NCBI RefSeq assembly: GCF_963675165.1
Contig: NC_087391.1
Location: 5,736,126 to 5,800,125, forward strand
Reading direction: 5' to 3'
From: Halichondria panicea
Lineage: Eukaryota > Porifera > Demospongiae > Suberitida > Halichondriidae
DNA length: 64,000 bases
The position numbers and the translations under genes were made by a program. This document shows positions 1-12,426 of this stretch, in pieces (positions within the stretch are counted from its first letter, which is position 1; every line of letters starts with the position of its first letter). A model generated the notes under the pieces. That model was not told where the DNA came from. It saw nothing but the letters and a program-made list of their open reading frames with translations, and made no database searches.

Positions 1-6
1 ACTTAC

Positions 7-2491
7 ATAGAACTCCAGTTGCTGTGCCCCTGGGCTGTACTGTAAGCAGGTGATGTCATAAGGTGTTGAGAGTCTGGGGGAGAAAGGAAACAATGTCATC
101 ATGTGATTATCTCGAGGTGAAATTTGATGCTATACACAGTGCGAACATTTCTAGCATGCCTATATAGGCACTAGGGAATATCCAGCTGTATTATTGACAG
201 TGTAATGCACAGTATCAGTTTGGCCTTTGATAATTAGGAGAATCACAAAACAGATGTGTGCTGGCTACGGACGAGTGCATTAGTCCACTTACGGTTGATT
301 GGGTGATATCCCAAAGGCACTCGAGCAGTTGAGAGCAAAGTGCTGCAATGATATCCACGCATTACTGCTAGTCTGAAAGAACTCCAGTGTGGCACGAGTG
401 GGGAGTTCTGAGGTGAAGGAAATGAACATTTTGGAGAGGGGGGTGGGGTTGGTAAAACCAAGTGTTGTCATGACAGGGGTAGCTCCCGGGTCGGACGACC
501 AAATTGTATCATCGGAATCGTCAGCCAGGAAATCCGACACTGCAGCTGAGAGTTGGAACCTGTGTGCATGCATGGCCATGGGAATTAAACGATAAATGTT
601 TTCCAGGTGTGATATTCATGGTCTATCGTCACAGATAATTGGGCAGCAAATATGTATGTAGCCACTGCAACATTCCTTGCAACACACACTTTAGTACTAT
701 GTGGTCAAATACACCAGACCTTGAACTAATGAGCCGTAAAGGGTTGAACACAAATACTTGTACATATATGTAGTTTTCCGTTGGTGTGGTAATAACATTG
801 AGGTATCGACCAACCAGCTAGTACATTCATGACTATACAGCAGGCACCACGGTTATGGTGCCAATGACTCGTGAATAAACTTATATGTACATTAAATAAG
901 GCTTGATATGAACAACACCTAATAGTCCATGAACCTGATATTGCCACTAGAAGCATCTCATGCACTAGGTCGATCAGCTGAAGTGCCTAACATCTTAATT
1001 AAGCTGCTCATTTATTGAATGCAATAGACACAGCAACTGAACACTGTATAAGGCTACCCTACACGAGTGTGTGACTTCCCTCTCCCACTATTATTGTAAT
1101 TTGATCACTAATTATTTACACAAGGATGTGTATTAAATTAATCACCTGTCAATTGTGTCAGTTGTGTTAGTCTCGTTTACACAAGTGTCCATCAATGAGA
1201 TCTCTGAGCCAGAGGGGCAAAGGCATTGCGGTAAAAATGGTTCATCTCTTGGTACAATGATTTGGTCTCCATCCATGGCCAGTGGCGGAGTATATATACG
1301 GAAATCTTGAATCAAACCAGTGAAGTTGTTTCCAACTGTAACAGAGTCCACAGACGTGCTGCTCGGGAAACCAACAGAGGTTAGTATAGTTGCTTCAGTG
1401 TCTATATGAACTGTAGCATTGGTAGCTGGCTTGAATGTGATGTGAACGGCCTTCCACACATCACTTGATTCTCCATTCATCAAAACTATCATACCATTGA
1501 AAAGTAGATCCCCACTGTTATCATAGCCAAGGATAATTGAGCTTTCTCCAAGTACAACTTCAAACAACGTCCTATAGAGCAATTATTAATCAAATTTCAC
1601 TGTGTATATATACAACCATGCATGCACTTACCCTGATTGGGACAATTCTTTATAGAACAGAGTTATAGTGTAGCCGTCACCGAGCTCTTGGGATGAGGGG
1701 TAAGAATCACTGGGGACGGAGTAGCTCTGACCACGGAATGAGATGGAGGGAGTTTCTCTGTTGGGGTGAGATTCACTGGAAAACATTAGCATCTGTGGGA
1801 AGGTAATAATAATATCTGCAGTGATTTAATTATCCCTAATATCTTACAGATGTGATAGAAATACCTTAAAGGTACTCCTACCTTAGTCTACACAAACAAA
1901 CCGCTTAAGTATGTTATGTCAGCTATAAGCATTGCACATGCAGCCCCTGGACACACTGATACAACGATGACTATGTGTGTTTGTGTGCTACAGAGTTTTG
2001 TTAGCTTGTTATCAGTGACTGACAGCATTCTCACCATGTTCCTATAATAATACTCAGTAATCAATACGGGCCGGGCAAAGTGAATAATGCTCTAGTGTAA
2101 TTAGATCTAGATACCAACTAGTGTCAGGACTAATGGGTAGATGGTACATGTTTCCACAACTAAATATCTACACTCAGAGTTTAATGAACTCTGTTGCTAT
2201 ACTATTTTAGATTTAGCTAGTGAGATTCATAATGTCACTCACCATTGCTGATGGGTTGCATTGCTGAGGTAGCAATGACTCAAACTGATTGCTAGTACAC
2301 ACATCGGGACAAGACTGGCAGGTGGAGTCTGCATACGTACAACTAACGGGACTGGTCAACATCACTGCTTGAATATTCGACACACACAGACAGAGAACAA
2401 TCAAAATAACACTCCATTTGGACCTAGCCTTAGTTCTTAGGTATTTGTTATGCAGAGGTGCATGATAACATCTAGTGGTACAGTATTCCAT
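7..2491 (-). CDS. Usherin-like protein, N-terminal part (laminin G-like + laminin N-terminal domains), incomplete
   Basis: Five coding exons on the minus strand: 2244-2491 approx (donor after 2243), 1632-1792, 1146-1571, 293-559 and 7-73; the frame holds across every junction and the gene continues past the left edge. Exon 1 has a hydrophobic signal or anchor segment (SVILIVLCLCVSNIQAV) followed by a Cys-rich stretch. Exons 2-3 encode a concanavalin/laminin-G-like fold ending in FLPQCLCPSGSE. Exons 4-5 read as a laminin N-terminal (domain VI) module, with an ALDNxxxTIWSSD-like opening, a WISLQHFALNCSSAFG block and YDITCLQYSPG. A LamG-like domain directly followed by a laminin-N domain is characteristic of usherin, a large extracellular matrix and adhesion protein. 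Only the N-terminus is visible, so fibronectin III repeats and the membrane anchor cannot be checked. Alternative: another laminin-N protein of the netrin/laminin superfamily. Confidence 0.7.
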
Positions 2492-2880
2492 TGTTGCTGT
2501 AGCTGTGCAGTTGAATAGCTTGCAGTCACTTGATTAGCAGAACAACAATCTTTGCCTGGTCTCAATTCTTAGCATCTCTCAAAGCACTTCAGTGAACACA
2601 GTAAACACAATAGAGTATACTCTAGTCTTGCAAGCAGTTGGGCTTCTGTAACCCTCTCTTTGAGTCAAAGGTAGCTATTATGGGGGAGTGGCTGCTCAAT
2701 GCAATGATATATGGGGGAGGGGCTGCATACTTAAAGTCTATGATGTCATGTAATTATCACATCCGCAATAACAGGAAGTCACATGGCTGGGGGGCGTGTT
2801 GGCTCAAGTCTTTGTTTGGAGCTGCACAGCACATCTCTGGGAGCTGCATTCTTCTCCTGTCTCCTGGAAATCTGCACAAG
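2492..2880. promoter_or_regulatory. Shared 5' region between divergent genes
   Basis: About 390 bp separate the start codons of the usherin-like gene (minus) and the aldehyde oxidase-like gene (plus). No clear TATA box was recognised. An open frame upstream of 2881 has no ATG and lacks family similarity, so it was not used. The layout suggests a bidirectional promoter; this is inference. Confidence 0.35.
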
Positions 2881-5800
2881 ATGGGAGCTGCTAGCAGTGT
2901 GCCAGTCTCCCCCCAGACCTCGGTATCGTTCTCGCTAAACGGCCATGCAGTCATGGTGGATAACCCCAGTCCCAGCCTCACGCTCAACCAATGGCTACGC
3001 TCTCAGCCCGGCCTCACTGGTACTAAGAGGATGTGTGCAGAGGGAGGCTGTGGAGCCTGTGTCGTGACAGCTACCATGCCAGACCTTGTTACTAGTAGCA
3101 TCAAGACTGTCGCCATTAACTCTGTAAATCCCAGTAGCTAGCGTTGCATTCACAGTCGTTGCATTCACAGATAAACTAGCGTTGCATTCAACTAGCATTG
3201 CATGAATCACTGCTACTCCCTCGATTCCCCTGTGCAGTGTCTGTGTCCATTGTACTCTGTTGATGGGTGGAATATAACAACAGTGGAGGGCATTGGAGAG
3301 TAAGGAAGTCTTACATCATTCAGTGTGTACTTGACTCTTGTATTCCACAGCTCCAAGCAAGGGTTCCATCCCATCCAGTCCAAGGTGGCTGAACTGAATG
3401 CCACTCAGTGTGGATACTGCACTCCTGGCTTTGTCATGTCCATGTACAGGTGAGAGTACCCAGCGTTAAATGAAGCATCTTGAACGGCCATAACGTTTAA
3501 TAGTTCCGTTGGTCCAATAACATTAATTTTATGATTTTCTGAAATCTTGGAGAGTGGTATTTCTGATGACAAATCTCAAAATTAATTTGGACCGCCAGAA
3601 CTCTAGTTTATTAGAGCCAACTCTACTCTAGATCTCAAAATACAGGGACCCAGCGTTTACTTGTCTTTGGTGTGGGTAATTTAGTGATATTCTTGCACTC
3701 TTAAATTAAGGTCCCCTCTGCTGCAGTTTGCTCAAGGCCAACCCCAAGCCAACCAAACAAGAGATAGAGGATAACTTTGATGGCAACCTGTGCCGCTGTA
3801 CTGGCTATCGTCCCATCCTGGACGCCATGAAGTCCTTCGCTGCAGAGGGAGCCACAGATGATGGCTTTGAGTGTCTGGATATTGAGGTAAGTAGCCATGT
3901 GCAGTGGGTCAATTACAGTAGGATAGCAGTAGAATAGCAGTAAGAATAGAATAGTAGACGAATTGCAATGGAATGAAGTAGAGGGTAGGAGACCTTTCTG
4001 TAGCTACAGAATACATTGTTCATCCATGCATGCAAGCTCAAGTTATGTGCAGTGTACAGATGTGTGGAAGTGCCTCATAACAGCTAGTGCATTGTCGCAG
4101 GAGCTTTCTGGAGGGGGTTGCTGTAAGGGAAGGAGCTGTGGGGGGTTGAGGAGTGGGGGGGCACAATGGTATCGGCCTCTCTCACTCACTGAGCTAGCCA
4201 GTGTCTTCAGTGAGGCCACTCAGAGCAACAAGACCGTCAAGTTAGTGTGTGGAGATACTGGAAGAGGTGAGCGGTGGTAATAGCATTCATAGGTACCCAA
4301 TAATAATCACATGGTTAGCATTGTGTGTTCACTAAACAACATTAATTACCTGCATGTACGCACAGGTGTTTTCAAGGGTTCTGAGCATTTTGATGTGTAC
4401 ATTGACGTCAAGGCTATTCCTGAGCTGTACCAAGTAGAGGTAAGCCTTGGCCCACCAATTAACCACACCTCATGGCCACACCTACTCAGGTGACTGCCGA
4501 GAGGATGCGTGTGGGCGGTGCAGTGTCACTATCGGCACTAATAGCACAGTTAATGTCCCACCAAACGCCCACCTTCCAATCACTGGCCAAACATCTCCTC
4601 AAGATTGCCAATGTGCCGGTCAGGAACGTTGGGTCTTGGGCTGGGAATCTTATGCTCACACGTAACCATGACAACTTCCCCTCTGATGTCTTCACTGTAA
4701 TGGCTGCCGCTGGAGCGACTTTGGCTGTTGGTGAGTGGGCGGTGTTGTCTTGGCAACGCTAACGTACTCCCTATTGTAGGTTTCTCCACAGCTAGTTACA
4801 CCACCATCGATCTGTGGGCCTTCTTGAAGCAGGACATGAGTAATGAGGTGACCAACCCACAGTGTGTGGGTGTGTGTGTGGGGTGTGTGTGTGTGGGTAT
4901 GGGTGTGGGTGTGTGGGTGTGTAGTGATGCCACTGTTTACTGCAGCCACAATAATTATTGCTTGTGAAAGAATGTGCCATTGCATAATATTAGCTAACCC
5001 AATATTGCCGTCCGTGTGTGGTGTGCAGATGATACTGTTCATGGATATTCCAGTTGGTGGATCTGACAGTTTCTTCAGGAGCTACAAGATCATGCCCAGA
5101 GCAGAGGTACCTATCTCCCCTCCCAGTGTACAGCACGCTCACTCATCATCACTTACACCCACTCCACCCCCACACTATTAGAATGCTCATGCCTATGTGA
5201 ATGCTGCGTTCTCAGCACAAGTGGACTCTGCTAATAACTTCACTGTCAAAGCTCCTCCAAGACTTGTGTTTGGAGGTATTGGAACTCACTCGGTAAGCTA
5301 TATCACCCCTCTCTCCCGTGCTAATGGTGTGTGTGTGTGTGTGTGTAGGTGGAGGGAACCTCAACGGCTGCTTTCCTCAATGGCAAGAGCTTAGTGGACC
5401 CCAACACACTCAAAGGTATATCATCGCCCACCACCTCTCAACATGTCAGCTACTATGTGTGTGTGTAGGTGCTCTTGAGGCTCTGAGCCAGGACCTAGTC
5501 CCTACCCCACACCCGGCGGCTGCCTCTGCTGACTACCGGAAGAACCTAGCTCTCGGATTATTCTACAAGGTAAGCCACTTGGCCACACTCACCTCCCTAT
5601 AACCACACCCTCTATAGTTCTACCTTGAGGTGATCCCTGGACACTTGTCTCCAGTAGTAGCCTCTGCAGCTGTCCCGTATGTCCGCCCGATATCGTCAGG
5701 GCAACAGAGCTATTCGACGGACCCCACTGAGTACCCCATCACTCAACCCATGCCCAAGCTCACGGCTGCTCTTCAGGTACGCCCCCCCCCTTGTGTGGGT

Positions 5801-6237
5801 GTGGTTTATCCATGTGAGGGTGTGGCTTATCCATGTGTGATTACAGGCGTCAGGTGAAGCCCAGTACACCTCGGACATTCCTGCTCTACCCAACCAGCTG
5901 GGAGCAGCCTTCATCCTCACCACTCAGGTAAGTCCGAGCTGTCATTAAGGGTGGAGTACAGCATATATAGTTGGTGGTATGGGAGGACATAGGGGAGTAG
6001 GTAGGTATTATATATAGTGCCCAAATGGTTGACTTATGAAATAATTTGCCAAAAATTGGCACGGTTGTCAGTATAGAGTGGTGTGGTGTGTGTACTATAT
6101 AGTGTGTCTAGATGTGTGTTCATTATCTGATTGCCCCCCCCTCCCTCCCTCTCTCTCTCTCTCTCTCCCTCTCTCTCTCTCTCCCTCTCTCTCTCTCTCC
6201 CGCTCTCTCTCTCTCCCTCTCTCTCTCTCTCCCTCTC

Positions 6238-6316
<79 letters not shown>

Positions 6317-6774
6317 AGGCTAATGCCACAGTGACTGCCATTGAGAGCAGCACAGCAGCCACCATGCCAGGGTTTGTGCAGGTACTAACGGCTAAGGATA
6401 TTCCAGGAAAGAACAGTTTTGTCCCCCCCAGCTCCATCATGACAGAAGAAGTGAGTGGGTCTCCCCTATACTAGTACACTCTTTGCATGTTACTCCCTGG
6501 TTGCAGTTATTCCTTGATCTGAATGAAGTGTCACAGTACGCTGGCCAGGCTGTGGGGATGGTCCTAGCTGGTAAGCCACACCCCCTTCCTACCCCCACCT
6601 CTCAGCCCACCCCCCACAGACACTCAGGAACAAGCGGATGAGATTGCATCAACAGTGACACTCCAGTACAAGAGTCAAGGAAAGCCCATACTCCACTTGG
6701 AGGACGCTATTCGCAGCAATTCCTTCTTCACTAACCCTCCAAAGGGAACCACCACTGTCGGAGACCCCACTAGT

Positions 6775-6827
<53 letters not shown>

Positions 6828-9800
6828 GGGGGGGTTTGTCGCATTGCAACCATTGAGCAGTTACAGCTGGATTGCTGCATACACACAGTCAGCTTTACCA
6901 ACTGTCATGTGCACAGGTGCCATTCAGAGCTCAGATCATGTGATAACTGGACAGATCTCTTGTGGTAGTCAATACCACTTCACTATGGAGACCCAGACGG
7001 CTGTAGTGGTTCCCCAGGAGGAGGGCTACTCTGTGTTTAGTGCAACACAGTGGACCGATAACGTGCAGAGTGCAGTGGCGGGTGTGCTAGGAGTGGGGGC
7101 AAGCTCTGTGGACGTCTCCGTCAAGAGAGTGGGAGGAGCTTACGGGTCAAAGATTACACGAGCCAATATGATTGCAGCTGGCTGTGCAGTGGGTGCTCAT
7201 GCATCACGAAGGTGGGTTAGCATTGCGAACAGGTTGATTAAGTAACTAATAACAATCCTAATTTCAAAGCATTCTCTGTAGTCCTATCATCAGACGTTGT
7301 GTGTTCTCTGCAGGCCAGTGGGTATGCACCTGGACCTGGACACTAACATGAGGCTATTGGGCAAGAGGTTCCCTTACCTAGCAACCTACCAGGTGAGACC
7401 TGCCATGGCCGTCTATCTGTCTACTAGAGCTTGAAACATTGCCTCCACTATAGATTGGGTTCAGCAAGGATGGAATGCTGAATGGTATCAAAGTGACAGT
7501 GTTCACTGATTGTGGTTGGAACCCTAATGATCATGCTCTCCCTGTTGTGACCTTCCATATTGACAATGGTGAGTATCGTGCATACTAACAGCTGCTCTGG
7601 TTTAAGTGTCCCTCACAGCCTACCATTGCCCCAACTGGGAGATCATCACTATAGCTTGCAAGACCAATACTCCTGCAAACACATCGTGTAGATCACCAGG
7701 TAAGTACTAACAAAGCTTGTGCGTGTATCCATTGTTCTCTCTTAAGGTACTCTGCCTGGTATCTTTATCATGGAGAGTATGATTGATCATGTGGCCCGCT
7801 CCCAAGGGTTGGATGTGGAGACAGTCAAGAGGGCCAATCTCTACACTCAGGGACAAGTGACACCACTGGGAATGAGTCTCAAGTACTGCACCATCTCATC
7901 TCTCTGGGACCGTAAGTGGTCCTATAGCTAGGTGACATACATCCTGTGAGGCTATTCAACTACCCCCCGCTTATAATCAATGGTTCAGACACTCTTTCAG
8001 TCGCCATAACTTGAGTTCCGTGGGTCCGATTTTAACAATTTTCTGAAAGCCTAGAAGGAGACCTTTAAAATGGTACTATCAAAGTTCATATTTGAGAGAT
8101 GACAGAATTTGCCAATTTCAGCCCAATACCATGGATTATATAGCCCATGGTTCAAAGGCGAAAAAATCAAATGGTTCAAAGGCAAAAAATGACAAATTAT
8201 GATCCCAACCAAAATTGAGATTTATATACATCATTTGAAACGTCTCTTTCTAAGCTTTCAGAAAATCAGAAAATTGTTGATATTGGATCAAGTTATGGCT
8301 GTTAAAAAAGTGTTGGGATGATATCCATCTCCACTTGCATGTACAGAGCTCTACAAGAGTGCTGATGTTGACAACAGAAAGACACAAGTGGTTGCTTACA
8401 ACAAGGTGGGTTTCTGACAACTTGTCCCTATGAACTCCTAATAATACTATTGTTACATGTACAGGCCAATCGCTGGCGTAAGCGTGGGCTGACGATGATG
8501 CCTCTGAGGTTTGGTATATCGTGGAACGGTGCACCATACACAGTCCTGGTGAGTATCTACGCTAGTGATGGCACAGTGGCCATAGTTCACGGTGGAGTGG
8601 AGATGGGACAGGGAATCAACACTAAAGTGAGGCAATCACCATTTCTGTAGAGCTATAGTGACAATGCTCCTACAGGTAGCTCAAGTGGCGGCTAAGATGT
8701 TAGGAGTACCCATTGGCTTTGTGAAGATCAAGACCTCCAACTCCCTCACCAACCCGAATGGCATGGCCACTGGAGGCAGTATTGGAAGTGAACTAAACTG
8801 TCTGGTGAGTGATTGAGTGTACATACTTTTATCATCCGGACATTGTAATTGAATGATGCATTCAATAGCTCTCAGAATTACGTTTCCAATGGTGTGTTTA
8901 GAGTTTTGTGATCAGTTGAAATCCAACAATTGGAAAGGCTAGATTTCATTGAGCGTAATTTATTATTCGTACATCTTGTGTTGGATAGGGTACCAAAAAT
9001 GCGTGTGGTGTTCTCAATGGTAGGATTCAGCCGATACGCTCCAAGAACCCTGACCTCTCGTGGCCCGATCTTGTTCAGAAGTGCTACGCCGAGGGCATCG
9101 ATTTATCAGCAAAATTCTTGTAAATGTTGTCTCACTCATAACTCTATCTTTATAGCCTCCTCTTCTCAATGATTGCAGTGTGTACGAGAATACAGAGAGT
9201 GTGTATGTGTACAATACCTGGGGAGCGGCAGTGTCCGAGGTGGAGGTGGATGTGCTGACGGGGCAGACACAGATCCTGAGAGTGGATATACTCTATGATT
9301 GTGGAGAGAGCATTAATCCAGAGATAGATATTGGACAAGTGGAGGGGGCCTTTGTGATGGGCCTGGGTTACTGGCTCACTGAGAAGGTGGAGTGGGATGA
9401 CACCTCTGGTCAGCTTCTCACTCACAACACATGGGTAAGCCCTAGCCACATGCATTATATATTTTGGTTTTGAATTTGCAACAAACACATCGCTACCTTC
9501 AATGCATGCAGGGCCCACACTATTCTCTATCTATCTGTAGGAGTACAAACCACCCTCCTCCAAAGATATTCCTATTGACTTTCGAGTGGAGCTCCTCAAG
9601 AATGCCCCAAATCCTGTTGGCATCCTCAGCTCTAAAGGTGCGTGGGTGTGTGTGTGTGTGTGACTGCATGGTGTGACATGTGTGCATGTATCATGCAGCC
9701 TCTGGAGAACCCCCTCTGTGTATGAGCTGCTCCTTGCTGTTTGCTGTCAAGAGAGCTATTGAGAGTGCCAGAGAGGATGCTGGTAACAATGACGTATTCC

Positions 9801-9924
9801 CTCTAGGTGATTGATTGCTTGTATGAGATGTGTTAGTTATGAGTGTGTTTCTGCAGTGGGGCCAGCTACAGTGGACGCTATTCAGACGGCCTGTCTGGTC
9901 AACTCAAGCCAGTTCACTCTCTAA
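2881..9924 (+). CDS. Aldehyde oxidase / xanthine dehydrogenase family molybdo-flavoenzyme
   Basis: Thirty coding exons, all GT-AG and in frame, totalling 1267 residues: 2881-3123, 3238-3299, 3351-3449, 3727-3886, 4101-4266, 4366-4439, 4490-4730, 4780-4847, 5029-5106, 5182-5292, 5349-5415, 5469-5569, 5618-5776, 5847-5927, 6319-6450, 6507-6570, 6620-6772, 6917-7211, 7314-7392, 7454-7568, 7619-7699, 7747-7911, 8347-8405, 8465-8626, 8676-8804, 8989-9119, 9179-9434, 9541-9637, 9699-9806, 9857-9924. In order: plant-type 2Fe-2S (Cys52, 57, 60), second 2Fe-2S (QCGYC, LCRCTGYRP), FAD domain (RNVGSWAGNLM, FRSYKIMPRAENAHAY), molybdopterin domains, and the active-site Glu in SKASGEPP near residue 1213. 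The xanthine dehydrogenase KE at GGxxGxKE is KI here (GGAYGSKI) and the FRGFG motif is CRSPG. Both favour an aldehyde-oxidase-type enzyme, close to the insect AOX pattern. The true substrate cannot be read from the sequence. Length fits the family (about 1270-1330). Confidence 0.93.
3480..3620. repeat. Degenerate half-copy of the palindromic repeat
   Basis: In the third intron of the aldehyde oxidase-like gene. It has the family hallmarks (gttccgttggtccaat, atgattttctgaaa), but the second arm is badly decayed. The rest of the intron (3450-3726) shows nothing else. Confidence 0.4.
6131..6314 (+). repeat. (CT)n microsatellite acting as the polypyrimidine tract of an intron
   Basis: About 180 bp of almost pure CT/CCCT sequence runs up to the exon 15 acceptor (tctcgatag) of the aldehyde oxidase-like gene. 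It is a hugely expanded polypyrimidine tract. The reverse-strand open frames across it are artefacts of low complexity. Confidence 0.95.
6773..6830 (+). repeat. (GT)n microsatellite at a 5' splice site
   Basis: Begins directly at the exon 17 donor (gtaagtgtgtgtg...) and ends in a G-run. Intronic. Confidence 0.95.
7975..8335. repeat. Palindromic (foldback) repeat family, intronic copy
   Basis: Fills most of the intron between exons 22 and 23 of the aldehyde oxidase-like gene. The left arm starts ctttcagtcgccataacttg and contains ttttctgaaagcctagaagg. The right arm contains cgtctctttctaagctttca and ends ggatcaagttatggctgtta, the inverse complement of the left. The centre is built around ccatggattatatagcccat. 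The same family recurs at 17450, 18548, 23040-25065, 33385, 45100-46500 and 47825. Confidence 0.85.
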
Positions 9925-10261
9925 ACTATTAGACTGCTGCCTTTATTGTGTGGAACCAATTATTTTTATAACATGTGTTTCTCTTGTATTGATAAGGTGT
10001 ACTAATTAACAAAAAATTACTGTACATGTAGTTAGTACATGTGTACATGTACTAACTACTCTTAAGTCGCGGCGACTATTGAAGCGGCTTCATTGAATGA
10101 AGGAGGACTGTTCCAATTAAACAAAAACCTGTACGGCCCGGTTGAAAAATTGAAAAGGAACAAAGGGACGTCGCATTTTTATCCAGCCGGCCGTGCTGCA
10201 AGCTTTAATTGTCATGTTGCGTGTGTCTGTTCTAGACGACTAATTGGTGCCTGTGAGAGAG
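9925..10261. other. Intergenic, short
   Basis: Only 337 bp between the aldehyde oxidase-like stop codon and the DPF start. It holds a small palindrome-rich patch around 10020-10065 (gtacatgt motifs). The 3' UTR of one gene and the promoter of the next must lie here; no clear polyadenylation or TATA signal was picked out. Confidence 0.5.
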
Positions 10262-12058
10262 ATGACTACAACTGTGGAGCCGCTGGACGTCAAGAAGTGG
10301 CATACAAGGTAGCATCTAGTCTCGCAAGGGGCGTGGCTTGCGAGACTAATCCCCACCACTACGTATATAATTTATACTGTCCTGCTATATACTTCTCTCC
10401 TTTTCAGTGCCTTCTATCGTGAGGCTGTTGACAGTGTCGTCTTATACAACTCTCAGTTGGTCCGAGATGCCAAGACAAGGCTGCCCTATGTAGACGCTCA
10501 GACTGGGATAGCTCAGAGCCGCTCTCATCTATTACACAGTCGGCTGAATCGTAAACGAGGGTTGCTTCCCGGGCAAGTGTTCTCTTACCCTCAGCGGAGG
10601 TGGCGTAGGGAGACACGACCTGTGCCTCCTGTGAAGAGAGGTATGTCAGTACTTTAGCGATTAGTACTCGTTTGCATTTTATCTGTTGAGATATACTGTA
10701 CCCCCCCCCCACAGAGCTCCCCCAGGGTGCGGAGGTGCTGACCAATGGTGGAGGAGCGTTGGCAGGAGGTGGTCTCATTCAGACGCTGGAAGGGGGTGTG
10801 GTCACTAAGAGGAGCTCTAGGATTGCCGGCATGAGTCGACCAGCTGGAATCAGCGAAGGAGGTAATTTATAAACCTCCAGAAATGTGTTTGACTAACTTA
10901 TTGATGCGTGTGTACTGCTCTGACTCTCCCTTCCTCTGGTAGGGCTGGTGGTTCCTGTGGTGGGTGGCCTGCGTAGTGGTGGGAGCAGTGTGGTGGGGGG
11001 AATAGTGAGGGAGGTCTCCATAGGGAGTGAGGTGATAGAGGAAGAGGAATCACCTGACTTGGATGCTGATTACCTGGACGACTATGACTCTGATTTAGAG
11101 GAGAGGAGATCGAGTCGTCGTAAGAGGCGCCCCCCTGCTCGTACCCGAACCCTCCCGGCAGTAGTGACCCCCAGAGCCACTCGAGGGGTTGACAGTGGAG
11201 ACAAGCCTTTCCTCTGTTCAAGTAAGTGAGACATATCTTTGAACGGAGCATACATTGATTGTAATAAAATTTGATTCCAAAGACTTCTATTTTCTAATCC
11301 CTGTACAGTTTGTAATCGCCGCTACAAGACGTCTGCCTCCCTCAAGGCCCACTGCACACAGTACCATGCTGGAGAGACTGCCCCTCCCCCTGTACTGGCT
11401 CCTCCCCCCATCCCTATGACACGTCTGCCCACCCCCCCTGAGCCAACTGGCCCCTCTGTACCTCCAGAATCCCGTCTGGCGGTACCCCTTCCCCCACCCC
11501 CCAATCTACGAGGGAAAGAGAATGCTAAACCAAATCCTTACTGTGATTTTTGTCTGGGAGACAGTGGCAAGAACAACAAGACACTCACCAATGAAAGCAT
11601 GGTCTCTTGTGCTAACTGTGGCAGATCAGGTATATAAGCTGTTGTGTACACGGTGTTCTTGTTAGCTTAGTATTCCTTTGTTATACTGACCTAGCGTGTG
11701 TCTTATCCTCTGGCCCCTCCCCTCCAGCCCACCCTTCGTGTATGCAGTTCTCTCCTGCTCTGGCTGTCATAGTCCATACCTACCGCTGGCAGTGCATAGA
11801 GTGCAAGTCATGTCATTTCTGTGGCACCTCTGAGAATGATGATCAGCTCTTGTTCTGTGATGACTGTGATCGAGGCTTCCACATGTATTGCATGAAACCT
11901 CCCATCAAAGAGCCACCTGAAGGTAGGTGTGATATATATGTCAAGGCATTAATTACGGTTGTCGTAATGGATTTCATGTTTCTGCCAGTATTAAGTGTAC
12001 ATTTGTTCGCACAGGTAACTGGAGCTGTGGAATGTGCTACAAGCAAAATATACTATGA
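10262..12058 (+). CDS. DPF: DPF family (requiem/BAF45) double PHD finger protein
   Basis: Seven exons: 10262-10308, 10408-10640, 10715-10861, 10943-11221, 11309-11629, 11728-11922, 12015-12058; 421 residues, in frame throughout. The N-terminal requiem/DPF domain ([42 protein letters not shown]) lies at about 15-90. An acidic/basic linker follows, then a Kruppel-like C2H2 finger (CSICNRRY...H...H) near 233-254. A Pro-rich spacer leads to tandem PHD fingers: PHD1 from [11 protein letters not shown] near 309, PHD2 with [20 protein letters not shown] near 362. It ends [10 protein letters not shown]. In animals DPF proteins are BAF/SWI-SNF subunits that read acylated histone H3 tails in the nucleus. 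Invertebrates usually have one gene for the DPF1-3 group, so no paralogue number is assigned. All zinc ligands needed for the double PHD are visible. Confidence 0.95.
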
Positions 12059-12426
12059 ACTTTCTGAACTTTCTACACTGACTAATCTGAGTTTGGCCGA
12101 TCAATTTTATAGTCTAGTCAATGGTGATTTATGTCATTATATTGCTTTGTTGAAAGTTTGTTGAAACATGGCAGTCGTATAATTATAACACTGATACAAA
12201 TGTGTTTCATAATAGCATGTGCGGGTAGTCACCAATTCACCATTATATACACGTATTCATAAGCAAGAAGAAATGTTCTACTCATGGGTAGCTATATATA
12301 ATGATGAAGAGTCAGTTGTGTCCTGAGAGACAGTTCAAACAGATGGCTTGTGTGTATCTCTGTGAGTAGCTGCAAGGGGGGACAGAAGGAATGTCTTGTA
12401 ACTATCAACTAGCTGTTTCACTCACT
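12059..12426. other. Intergenic
   Basis: A 368-bp AT-rich gap between the convergent 3' ends of DPF and the Siva-like exon. Nothing recognisable beyond likely 3' UTRs. Confidence 0.5.

Noticed and set aside
2638-2880. N-terminal extension of the aldehyde oxidase-like protein
   Set aside because: The open frame continues upstream of 2881 but has no family similarity; MGAASSVPVS gives a normal N-terminus close to the first iron-sulfur domain.
6078-6440. Ser/Leu and Arg/Glu repeat proteins
   Set aside because: Both are readings of the (CT)n polypyrimidine tract inside an intron.
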